Of a stretch of DNA of 64,000 nucleotides, positions 42,315-50,822 are shown piece after piece. The stretch is taken from NCBI GenBank assembly GCA_963818925.1, contig CAWFTN010000001.1, positions 930,001 to 994,000 on the forward strand, given 5' to 3'. The DNA comes from JAMXLG01 sp963818925 (GTDB lineage: Bacteria > Vulcanimicrobiota > Vulcanimicrobiia > Vulcanimicrobiales > Vulcanimicrobiaceae). Each line of letters begins with the position of its first letter. Positions within the stretch are counted from its first letter, which is position 1. Under the pieces are notes generated by a model, which was given only the letters and a program-made list of their open reading frames with translations, ran no database searches and was not told the origin of the DNA. A program made the position numbers and the translations under genes.

Positions 42315-43619
42315 ATGGGTCAAGGACTCAGCATTGCCAACAACCTGTTGGCCAACAACGTTCAGCTCAATCTGAACAACAACCAGAACTCCCTCAAGAA
42401 CGTCGTCACTCAGCTCTCGTCGGGTCTGCGCATCAACACCGCCGCAGATGACCCGTCGGGTCTCGCCATTGCGACGAACCTGCAAACGCAGGTCGACGGC
42501 TTCAACCAAGCCGTTCAGAACGTTCAGAACGCCAACAACGCTGCGCAAGTCGCGTCGGGCGCTCTGCAAACGACGACCGACATTCTGCAACGCATCCGTA
42601 ACCTCGCGGTCGAAGCGGCGTCGGACATCAACTCGAACAGCGACCGTCAGAACCTGCAGGTCGAAGTTTCGCAGCTGTTGCTCGAAGTCAACCGCATCGC
42701 GCAGAACACGAACTTCAACGGTCAAGCCCTCCTCGACGGCAGCCACGCCGGCTTCCAGGCGCGTCAACAAGCGTCCCTGAACGTCACGTCGAACACGGCG
42801 CTCTCGACGAACGGCAATATCGCGACGACGAACGGCATCAACTACGGCTTCCTCGCCGCAACGGTTGCCGCGAACAGCGCGAACTTCCAAACGACCGTTA
42901 AAGGCGTCGCAGGCATGACGGCAGCAGCTGGTGTCGGCGGCACCTCAGACGGTACGATCGAACTGCAAGTCATCAACACCGGCGTTTCGATTGCCGTGCA
43001 AGAGACGTTCGTCGATAGCGCGACCGGCAAGGTCTGCGTTGCGGGCACGCTCTACGGCAGCCAGCAAACTCCCGGCGCGGGCGGTTCGGTTGCGAAGGCG
43101 TTCGACAACGTCAGCGTCACGCTCGGCTCGTTCACGACGGCCGACGTCGGCACGACCTCGTACATCAAGATCAGCCAGAACGTTGCTGCTCTGACGAACC
43201 CGAACAATCCGGCCCTCAGCTTCCAGTCAGCAGCTGATGAAGGCGACGTCATCCAGATCGGTATCCAGGCAACGAATACGCAAACGCTGCGTATTTCGAA
43301 CATCAACCTGGCGCTCTCGGCCTCGAACGCTCCGTCGCTCGGTGCAGAAGATGCGATCGGTCAGATCGACAACGCGCTCCAGACGATCCTCAACCAGCAG
43401 GCGCAACTCGGCGCAGTCATCGTTCGCCTCAATGAAGATGCGAGCAACGACAACGTCGCGGCGGTGAACCTGCAAGCGTCGGAATCGTCGATCCGCGACC
43501 TCAACGTGGGTGCGGCGACGACCGAGTTCACGAAGCTTCAGATCCTGGTCCAAGTCGGCACCTCGGTCTTGGCGCAATCGAACTCGAACGCGCAAACGGT
43601 TCTCGGACTCTTCCGATAG
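42315..43619 (+). CDS. Flagellin
   Basis: 434 residues from ATG 42315, with ribosome site GGAGGA just upstream; the in-frame ATG 42303 sits within that site and is rejected. The N-terminal D0/D1 domain (about 1-140) has NNNQNSLKNVVTQLSSGLRIN, then AADDPSGLAI. The C-terminal D1/D0 domain (about 345-434) has LNEDASNDNVAAVNLQASES and ends QTVLGLFR. The variable surface domain in between (about 200 residues) is Thr/Ser-rich and may be glycosylated by the enzymes encoded next door. Confidence 0.96.
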   Translation: MGQGLSIANNLLANNVQLNLNNNQNSLKNVVTQLSSGLRINTAADDPSGLAIATNLQTQVDGFNQAVQNVQNANNAAQVASGALQTTTDILQRIRNLAVEAASDINSNSDRQNLQVEVSQLLLEVNRIAQNTNFNGQALLDGSHAGFQARQQASLNVTSNTALSTNGNIATTNGINYGFLAATVAANSANFQTTVKGVAGMTAAAGVGGTSDGTIELQVINTGVSIAVQETFVDSATGKVCVAGTLYGSQQTPGAGGSVAKAFDNVSVTLGSFTTADVGTTSYIKISQNVAALTNPNNPALSFQSAADEGDVIQIGIQATNTQTLRISNINLALSASNAPSLGAEDAIGQIDNALQTILNQQAQLGAVIVRLNEDASNDNVAAVNLQASESSIRDLNVGAATTEFTKLQILVQVGTSVLAQSNSNAQTVLGLFR

Positions 43620-43646
43620 TCGAACCAAGCGAGCAATCGCACAGTG

Positions 43647-43679
43647 GAGAGCCCGCTCCGGCGGGCTCTCTTCTTTTTT
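43647..43679 (+). terminator. Rho-independent terminator after flagellin
   Basis: A perfect 10-base stem GAGAGCCCGC / GCGGGCTCTC with a TCCG tetraloop is followed by TTCTTTTTT. It ends the flagellin transcript 27 bases after the stop codon and separates it from the glycosyltransferase genes. Confidence 0.92.
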
Positions 43680-43705
43680 GGTCGTGCGGGCCGAAAACAT
43701 GAACG

Positions 43706-45772
43706 ATGCCTATTCGGGTCTCGTCAAAGCGCGCCGCGGCATCGGCGCAGCACGCCGCACCACTGCAACTTCCCGCGCCGCCACCCGATCTGGTACAAAA
43801 GCCGGCCGGGTTGAGCTTGTGCATGATCGTCAAAAACGAAGAGCGCTTCCTCGAACAGTGTTTGCGCAGCGTGCAAGGCATCGTCGACGAGATCTGCATC
43901 GTCGACACGGGCTCCACCGATAAGACGATCGAGATCGCGCGCGCATTTGGAGCACGCGTCGAGGCGCGCGAGTGGCGTAATGACTTTGCATGGGCGCGCA
44001 ATGAAGCGATCGGTATGGCGACGTTCCGGTGGATCGTCATGCTCGACGCCGATGAGGAACTCAAACCGGACTCGCGTCCGGCGCTCGAAGCGCTCAAATC
44101 CACGGCGGCCGAAACGACAGGCGTCTGGATTCGTTGCTACAACAAGTCGGACGACTACCAGGGCACCGGCGACATGTCTCATGCCCTCGTTCGTATCTTT
44201 CCCAACAATGAACGCGTGCGTTTCCGCGGCATGATTCATGAATTCGTGACGCTCGACGGGAACAACAACGGACTCCCCGCGGTCAACGCGCCGATCTCGA
44301 TCGTGCACCATGGATATTTGAAAGAAGTGGTCGAGAGCCGCGATAAAGCAAAGCGGAATTTCGAGATCGTTATGGCTGCCGCGCAAGCCGACCCGTCCGA
44401 TCCGTTCAATTGGTTCAACGTCGGTTCGACCGCCTTCATGATGCAAAACTATGAAACCGCACGCGATGCGCTCGAGAAGATGCGCGAGCTCAATGGGAAC
44501 AGTCAGCGCGGATTCATTGCAAACGGCCATGCGATTCTCGCCGAGACCTATTGCGATAAGCTTGGCGATCCCCAAAAAGGCGAAGAAATTTCGCGTGCGG
44601 CTTTGCGATTCTCCCCGCACTATGCGAATGCGCATTTTCAGCTCGGCAAGGCGTTCGTCGCGCAACGGCGGTTCGAAGATGCGCGCGCTGCATTTCGCGA
44701 GGCGATCGAAGACGGCAAGTATTCTCACCTCCAATTCGTCGTCGACGATCAGGTATCGATTTGGAAAGCGCACTCCGAGATCGGTTCCAGTTATGTTGTC
44801 GAAGGCGACGACCGTTCCGCAGTAACGTGGTTTCGAAAAGGTCTGGAAAACGCGCCGGGCGTGCAGCCACTCATGCTGAACCTTGCACGTGCACTCGAAC
44901 GGCTTGCACAATACGACGAAGCGCACGCGCTGTTTCGGCGCGTATACGAAGAGTTTCAAGACGCATACGGCACGCTGGATTACGTCAACTATCTGCTACG
45001 GCGTAAGGACGGAGAATCCGCTCTTCGTGCGATCGACGCGATTTACGAGAAATTGGAAGGCGACGTTTCCGTCCGGCTGCTTCATGCCGCCGCGCAAGTC
45101 TCGTGGCAGAAGGGCGCTGCGGACGAAGCGGTGCGCTATCTCGAACTCGCTGCAGAGCGCGCTCCCGGTAACGCAGAAGTGCTCAATTGGCTCGAGTCGA
45201 TCTATCGCGAGCGAGGCGACGATGAGGCGCTTCGCCGGATGCGCGAACGAGAATCCTCGACGGACCCGAGGACTCCCGAAGACTTCGTGCGCCGCTCGTA
45301 TCAGGAAAACGTCTCCCAACATCACGAGGCAGCGCTTAAACTGGCGCAAGCCGGTCTTGCGCTGGACGTGGCGAACGAACATCTTCATTACAATGCCGCG
45401 GTTGCCGGTGCGGCGTTATGGCGTCTTGACGTTGCCTTAGAGCATCTGATGCATATCACAACGCACGCCTCGACCGTCTACGTGCCCGCGTTCGTTCTGC
45501 GCGCGAACGTTTTGCGTTCGCTGTCGCGCAGCGACGAAGCCGCCTCGGCCGTAGAAGCAGCGCTTGCCATTGACGGCTTGAACGCGGAAGCGCTCCGAAT
45601 CAAAGGGCAACTCGCGGAGGAGCGCTCGGATTTGACCCGTGCGCAAGCCGCCTTCGAGCAACTGGCGCACGTCGACGCCCAGCGCGGCGCCGTCGATCTC
45701 GCCGCGTTTTTCTTACGACAAGGGCGCTTCGAAGAAGCGGCGAGCGTCGCGGACGTTGCGTTGCGACGGTAG
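43706..45772 (+). CDS. TPR-containing family 2 glycosyltransferase
   Basis: 688 residues. The GT2 domain (about 35-200) begins LSLCMIVKNEERFLEQCL, with DTGSTDKT and the metal-binding VMLDADEE. From about 220 to the end there are TPR-like helix pairs (PFNWFNVGSTAFMMQNYETA, NAHFQLGKAFVAQRRFEDA). TPR-bearing glycosyltransferases often modify proteins. The location directly after flagellin suggests O-glycosylation of the filament, which is inference. There is no signal peptide, so it acts in the cytoplasm. Confidence 0.85.
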   Translation: MPIRVSSKRAAASAQHAAPLQLPAPPPDLVQKPAGLSLCMIVKNEERFLEQCLRSVQGIVDEICIVDTGSTDKTIEIARAFGARVEAREWRNDFAWARNEAIGMATFRWIVMLDADEELKPDSRPALEALKSTAAETTGVWIRCYNKSDDYQGTGDMSHALVRIFPNNERVRFRGMIHEFVTLDGNNNGLPAVNAPISIVHHGYLKEVVESRDKAKRNFEIVMAAAQADPSDPFNWFNVGSTAFMMQNYETARDALEKMRELNGNSQRGFIANGHAILAETYCDKLGDPQKGEEISRAALRFSPHYANAHFQLGKAFVAQRRFEDARAAFREAIEDGKYSHLQFVVDDQVSIWKAHSEIGSSYVVEGDDRSAVTWFRKGLENAPGVQPLMLNLARALERLAQYDEAHALFRRVYEEFQDAYGTLDYVNYLLRRKDGESALRAIDAIYEKLEGDVSVRLLHAAAQVSWQKGAADEAVRYLELAAERAPGNAEVLNWLESIYRERGDDEALRRMRERESSTDPRTPEDFVRRSYQENVSQHHEAALKLAQAGLALDVANEHLHYNAAVAGAALWRLDVALEHLMHITTHASTVYVPAFVLRANVLRSLSRSDEAASAVEAALAIDGLNAEALRIKGQLAEERSDLTRAQAAFEQLAHVDAQRGAVDLAAFFLRQGRFEEAASVADVALRR

Positions 45773-45779
45773 GCGGCAC

Positions 45780-48407
45780 ATGGATTATTCGATTATCATT
45801 CCGGTCTTCAACAAGGCCGACCTGACGAAGCGTTGTCTCGAGACGCTTCCCGCATCGATCGAAGGCGCAGGCGCCGGCGAAGTCATTGTCATCGACAATG
45901 CGTCGACCGATCACACCGCTAGCGTTTTAGCCGAGTTTCCCTGGATCAGATTGATCCGCAACGAGAAGAATCTCGGATTCTCCGGGGCAAACAACCAGGC
46001 CGCCCGCGTCGCGAAGGGCGAGTTTCTGGTTCTCCTCAACAACGATACGGAGCCGTGGAAGGGGTGGCTGTCCGCGATGCTCGCGCATGCACGTCAGCCG
46101 AACGTCGGCGCGGTCGGCGCACGCCTGCTCTATCCGGACAAGTCATGCCAGCACGGCGGTGTCGTTATCGGCGCCATGGCATTTGGGTTGCTGGAGGGCA
46201 TGCCGTACCATCACAATTACCTCGTGCCATTCGGCGATCAAGACGTCACGCGCTCGCAAGACATGCAGGTCGTGACGGGCGCGTGTTTGGTGACGCCTCG
46301 TGCGCTGTACGAACGTTTGGGCGGCCTTGACGAAGGCTATTGGAACGGCTACGAAGACGTCGACTATTGCTTGAAAGTCCGTCGCGAAGGCATGCGCGTC
46401 GTCTATGCGGGCGATGCCGTCCTGTACCACTTCGAGTCACAGTCGGGTATTCAGCGCTTTCGCCGCACCGCTTGGAACACGGAACTGTTGCAGCGGCGAT
46501 GGGGCGGCACATTCTATTTCGATGGCGTCGAGAAGAACATCCCGCGCCGGCTCCTACGTCATCCGTACCAAACGTTGCGCACGCAGAGCGTACCGCTCGT
46601 CACGCACATGCCGCCGGTAGACGTGATCGTCCACTCGGTCGAGCCGCCGTGCGGACGTGACGCGTTCGAAGCGCAAGTTCGGCGGACGGAGTTACGCGTC
46701 CACGACGTACTCTGGGCGACCGGAAATGAGGCGCTCGATGTTGCGCGCGAAGCGATGCGTGTCCGAGGTTTACGTCACGTTGCATTCGTCCGTGGCGACT
46801 CCGAACTCCAGCCACGCTGGCTAGATGAATTGTACCGGCACGTTGCGTCGGCGCCCACGGCCGTAGCCGCAACGTATTCTCCCGATCTTCCGATTGGCGA
46901 GAATGTGGGCACCGTGTCGGCCGACGGCCGTTGCGTGATCCTTGCGCTCCATGCGTTACCGGCGCATCTTCAACTCGAAGTATTCGATAGCATAGATGGA
47001 TCGCTCGCTGATTTGCTGCTGCGCGTGCTTCCCGAAGGCTTTGGTACGCGCGGTGTGGGACGGACAATCGCTAAACTGGGTCCGGTAACCGTAGATGCGT
47101 CGTTTGAAGCGGTACATCGACGAAGCCTCGCAAGTCTTGCCGACCCGAGCCCCGAAGCGCTGGAACCGTACTTCACTCCGAAGCGGCCTGCGCGCGATCT
47201 CGTTTCAATCGTAACGCTGAGTTGGAACGCGCCACAGTTTACCAAACTCGCGTTGGCGTCGATCGCGCAGCACACGAGCGAGCCGTACGAAGTGATCGTC
47301 GTCGACAACGGGTCAGGCCCGGAGACGCTCGCGATGCTGCGCGAAATCCGCGATCCCCACGTTCGCGTGATCTATAACAGCACGAACCGCGGATTCGGCG
47401 GTGGGAACAACGAGGGCATCGTACACGCTAAGGGCCAGCACATCGTGATCCTCAACAACGACGTGATCGTTACCGAAGGCTGGCTGGATGCGCTGCTGGA
47501 GCCCTTCGAACGCATTCCGAATCTCGGGGTGACCGCGCCTCGTAGCAACAAGATCGTCGGGGATCAACAAGTTAACGACGCCGAATACACATCGCTTGAC
47601 GGTCTCGACGCGTATGCGGCGCGCAGGAGCGAGCGTCTCGCAGGACGCGGGTACCTCGCTGACCGCGCGATCGGATTCTGCTTGTGCATGTCACGCACGG
47701 TTATCGACGAGATCGGCGGGTTTGACGAACGCTTTGCCGTCGGAAATTTTGAAGACGACGACCTCTGCATGCGCGTTCGCGCCGCGGGTTATCAAATCTA
47801 CATCTGCGATAACAGCTTCGTCCATCACTTCGGTAGTCAATCGTTTGTGGCAAATAACGTCGACTATATGATGACGATGCACGCCAATTGGTCGAAGTTT
47901 GCCCAGAAGTGGGGATATGCCCCGGCGTACCCGACCAATGGCTATGATCCACGACACGGCTATTCTCGCGGCTTCGACCGCAAACGTCACTATGCACCGC
48001 TTCCCAGCGCTACCACACAGGTTCCGCCAGACGAAGAGCCGTCTACATCGGTGCAGCAATCGACCGACGTCGTATTTCTCGCCGGGATCCGCGATGAAGA
48101 AGGATGGAGCAAGACGGCGGAGTTCGTCCGCCGTTTCTTGCAGGCGTTCAATGCCGATTCGCCGGTCACGCTGATGATTGGCACGCAGGGCGAGCCTCCG
48201 GCGGAGACGATCGGAACGCGCGTGCTTCGATTGTTGGAAAAACTGAGTATTCCGGAAGCGCGAAGCGCCGACATTGTCGTCAGCGATGAAGACGACTTGG
48301 ACATGTGGCGCGCCGGGATCTCCGCGCGCGTCCTTCTCGATGCGCACGACATCGAGGATCGCAGCCCGAGCGGATTACGTCGCTTACTCGAGGGCGTACG
48401 GTCATGA
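45780..48407 (+). CDS. Tandem GT2 glycosyltransferase (two catalytic domains)
   Basis: 875 residues from ATG 45780; the open frame upstream overlaps the previous gene. Domain 1 (about 2-235) starts YSIIIPVFNKADLTKRCL and has LLNNDTEPW. Domain 2 (about 476-705) starts VSIVTLSWNAPQFTKLAL and has ILNNDVIVTEGWLDAL, then FEDDDLCMR. The region between and the C-terminal 170 residues lack clear motifs. Two active GT-A folds could build a repeating or two-sugar glycan. It is 7 bases after the TPR glycosyltransferase gene. Confidence 0.87.
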   Translation: MDYSIIIPVFNKADLTKRCLETLPASIEGAGAGEVIVIDNASTDHTASVLAEFPWIRLIRNEKNLGFSGANNQAARVAKGEFLVLLNNDTEPWKGWLSAMLAHARQPNVGAVGARLLYPDKSCQHGGVVIGAMAFGLLEGMPYHHNYLVPFGDQDVTRSQDMQVVTGACLVTPRALYERLGGLDEGYWNGYEDVDYCLKVRREGMRVVYAGDAVLYHFESQSGIQRFRRTAWNTELLQRRWGGTFYFDGVEKNIPRRLLRHPYQTLRTQSVPLVTHMPPVDVIVHSVEPPCGRDAFEAQVRRTELRVHDVLWATGNEALDVAREAMRVRGLRHVAFVRGDSELQPRWLDELYRHVASAPTAVAATYSPDLPIGENVGTVSADGRCVILALHALPAHLQLEVFDSIDGSLADLLLRVLPEGFGTRGVGRTIAKLGPVTVDASFEAVHRRSLASLADPSPEALEPYFTPKRPARDLVSIVTLSWNAPQFTKLALASIAQHTSEPYEVIVVDNGSGPETLAMLREIRDPHVRVIYNSTNRGFGGGNNEGIVHAKGQHIVILNNDVIVTEGWLDALLEPFERIPNLGVTAPRSNKIVGDQQVNDAEYTSLDGLDAYAARRSERLAGRGYLADRAIGFCLCMSRTVIDEIGGFDERFAVGNFEDDDLCMRVRAAGYQIYICDNSFVHHFGSQSFVANNVDYMMTMHANWSKFAQKWGYAPAYPTNGYDPRHGYSRGFDRKRHYAPLPSATTQVPPDEEPSTSVQQSTDVVFLAGIRDEEGWSKTAEFVRRFLQAFNADSPVTLMIGTQGEPPAETIGTRVLRLLEKLSIPEARSADIVVSDEDDLDMWRAGISARVLLDAHDIEDRSPSGLRRLLEGVRS

Positions 48408-50362
48408 GTTTCTACGACATGTACAGCATCGTGTGGCCGCGGCTCGACCCCGAGCGCGTCGACGCGCTGGTCAACCCCGATATGCTTGCGGTAGCACGTA
48501 TCGAACCGGTGTTTTCCCCACGGCGCGATGCGCTGCTCGATCTCGCCTTCGAGCTCAACGGCGAGTGGACGGCCGTGCCGATGTTGCGCGTCGAAGGTTT
48601 GACGTTGCTCACGCGCGAGACGCCGCCGGTCACTTGGCCGATCGCGTTCCGTGAGTTCGGAGCGCGGCGGTTACGTAAAATCGAAGAGCGGCTGTTGCCG
48701 TGGCTTCGAAGCATTACGACAGGGCGCTATTTCAATCATGAGGCGATCCGTTTCTTCTCTCAAAGCGATCGCGTTGCTGTAGTGTTTCAAGACGCGCGCG
48801 AAGCGACATTCTTCGGTGCGTCGCCGTACCGCGACGTCTTCAAAGCGCTAGCGCCCGGTGTGTACGCACAACGCTTCGCTCGCGATCGCACAGTTGCGAT
48901 TGCAGGTCCGAATGCCGGCAATCATCTTGCCGTGTTGTCGAGCGTCGCGCGCGAATGCGCGGTCGAGCAGAACGATCTTTCCGCGCGGTGGTTCGGCGGA
49001 ATCGCGTCAATCGCGCTCGATCGCTCGCGGGAGTATGACTGCTACGTTGGGCCGCGGGAGGTGGCGCAATCGTCCGCATTTAGTGTATTCGAATCGCAGC
49101 CGGTTGAGGGCGAACTGCCGGTGATCGTTGCCGAGCCGGTTCCAACGGACGTGATCGTGTCATTCGATCCCGAAGACGCGCCCGTGGCGCGAACGTTTTC
49201 GGTTCCGCAACGCGAAATCGTCGTTTCGCCGTCATCCGTCGCACTGTCGCATGCGGTGGGCGGTTCGTCGGGGCGGATTGCATTGATCCTTCGCGAGGAC
49301 GGCGAAAAGTTCTCCGACGCAGATACCGATGCGGCGCACGCACTTGCAGCGGCGCTTCACGGCGAAGGCTTCGACGCAACGGTTTGCACTCCGGAACGCG
49401 TTGACGTGTCGTCGATGGATGTCGTACACGTGTTCGGTCTGCGCCACGGCGCGGGATTGGTAGCACTCCTGCGCGATGCCGAAGCGGCGGCCGTTCCCGT
49501 CGTTGTTACTGCCTATGCCGATGACCGGCGTCAAGAGGCGCTGACGATGACGCACGGCGCCCTCGCGATACCTCGCGGCGGCGCCGCAGACCCGGAAACG
49601 ACCGAAGAGTATTTGTCCGCATTAGCGCGCCGGAAGATAGCGAACCTGACGGCCGGGTCGCTGTACGATGAGGTCGCAGATACCATCATGCGTCGAGCGG
49701 GTGTTGCTCTCGTTTCGTGCGCGGCCGAAGAGTCGTTCCTGCGCGAACGTTTCGCGTATCAACATGCGACTGTCGTTTGTCCGCCTGCTGTTGCGAACGT
49801 TGAGCCTGATGCGAACGTCGGTGCCTTCATCGGTCCCAGCGATTACGTGCTGCTTCATGCTCCCCTCGATCCCGTCGCAAATCAACTTTTCGTCCTGCGC
49901 GCGGCGCAGCGCACGAGTCTTCCGCTCGTCCTTCTCGGGCCCGTTCAACACGGCGAGTATTTCCGGTACATTACGGAAGCGGCCGGCCCCGGCTGCGTCC
50001 TTTTGCGCGACGCGGGACTCAGCGACGCAGAAATGGAGGCGGTCTACGCCCGCGCGAGGGTGGTCGTCGATGTCGGCGCAACGTCCCGGGGCTTGGAACG
50101 ACTCGCCCGAGGCATGGCGCATGGCGCGTCCGTCGTCGCCGGCAAGGCGAGTTACGCGGGCGACATGTGGGGCGACGTCGTCGTGCAGGCCGATGTGATG
50201 GACATCTATTCGATCGAAGCGGCGCTCGTAAACGCCTGGAATCGCCAGCCGGCGGATGCGCAACGTTTGCGTTCGAGCGCCGCAAAGACGGTTTCTGCGC
50301 AAGGCGCGCTGTTGGCGGCGGTAAGCGCCTACGCGACCGCAGCCGGCGTCGCGGTTCATTAA
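48404..50362 (+). CDS. Large protein with C-terminal GT-B-like glycosyltransferase region
   Basis: 652 residues from ATG 48404, overlapping the previous stop by 4 bases. The N-terminal 300 residues are unrecognised. The C-terminal half resembles GT4-type folds: RIALILREDGEKF at about 290, VVHVFGLRHGAGLVALL, then YVLLHAPLDPVANQLFVLRAA and LVLLGPVQHGEYFR, with LERLARGMAHGASVVAGKAS near the donor site. The usual E-x7-E motif is not obvious, so activity is uncertain. It probably works with the preceding two enzymes. Confidence 0.65.
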   Translation: MSFYDMYSIVWPRLDPERVDALVNPDMLAVARIEPVFSPRRDALLDLAFELNGEWTAVPMLRVEGLTLLTRETPPVTWPIAFREFGARRLRKIEERLLPWLRSITTGRYFNHEAIRFFSQSDRVAVVFQDAREATFFGASPYRDVFKALAPGVYAQRFARDRTVAIAGPNAGNHLAVLSSVARECAVEQNDLSARWFGGIASIALDRSREYDCYVGPREVAQSSAFSVFESQPVEGELPVIVAEPVPTDVIVSFDPEDAPVARTFSVPQREIVVSPSSVALSHAVGGSSGRIALILREDGEKFSDADTDAAHALAAALHGEGFDATVCTPERVDVSSMDVVHVFGLRHGAGLVALLRDAEAAAVPVVVTAYADDRRQEALTMTHGALAIPRGGAADPETTEEYLSALARRKIANLTAGSLYDEVADTIMRRAGVALVSCAAEESFLRERFAYQHATVVCPPAVANVEPDANVGAFIGPSDYVLLHAPLDPVANQLFVLRAAQRTSLPLVLLGPVQHGEYFRYITEAAGPGCVLLRDAGLSDAEMEAVYARARVVVDVGATSRGLERLARGMAHGASVVAGKASYAGDMWGDVVVQADVMDIYSIEAALVNAWNRQPADAQRLRSSAAKTVSAQGALLAAVSAYATAAGVAVH

Positions 50363-50388
50363 CTTCGGCTACTAATCGTGGGCGCGAC

Positions 50389-50416
50389 TAAACTACCGCC
50401 GAAATCGGACCGATTT
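50389..50416 (+). promoter_or_regulatory. Sigma-28 (FliA-type) promoter of flaG-fliD-fliS
   Basis: TAAA (50389-50392), a 16-base spacer and ACCGATTT (50409-50416) repeat exactly the geometry of the flagellin promoter. It lies 36 bases before the flaG-like ATG (50452), which is preceded by GAAGGAG. It allows late co-expression of cap and chaperone genes with flagellin. Confidence 0.65.
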
Positions 50417-50451
50417 TAATACGAGACGGATTCGAAGGAGATCGAGCGCAC

Positions 50452-50808
50452 ATGGAAGTTCAAGCGGCTCCAGCCGTTGACGGACAGGCCGCAGTCGCGG
50501 CCGGACAGTCTGCAGCGCAAACGCCCGCCGCCGCGGAGGGCGTTGTTCCAGTATCGCAGCCGCAATTGCCGACGAACGATGATTCGCATGCCGGCATTGC
50601 TCCCGCTATCGCAAAACTGTTCGGCGGCGCCATTTCGCAGCCGAGTAAGTTAAACGTTTCCTATCGCGTCGAAGGCGAAGACGTCGTGACGGTCTTTACC
50701 GACCCGAAGACAGGCAAAGAGGTCGCGCAGTTCCCGCCTGAACTGCTGCTCGGCCTCGCAAAATTCTTCGATCAGCAATCCGGCGTCACGTTCGACAAGA
50801 ACGCATAG
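50452..50808 (+). CDS. flaG: FlaG-like flagellar protein
   Basis: 118 residues. The first 45 residues are Ala/Gln/Pro-rich and disordered. The C-terminal domain (about 65-118) shows the FlaG pattern LNVSYRVEGEDVVTVFTDPKTGKEVAQFPPELLLGL (read as strand-strand-DxxTGxxxxQxPPE). FlaG precedes fliD in many flagellar clusters and affects filament length or stability. Ribosome site GAAGGAG. Confidence 0.82.
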   Translation: MEVQAAPAVDGQAAVAAGQSAAQTPAAAEGVVPVSQPQLPTNDDSHAGIAPAIAKLFGGAISQPSKLNVSYRVEGEDVVTVFTDPKTGKEVAQFPPELLLGLAKFFDQQSGVTFDKNA

Positions 50809-50822
50809 GAGCAAGGAGCATC

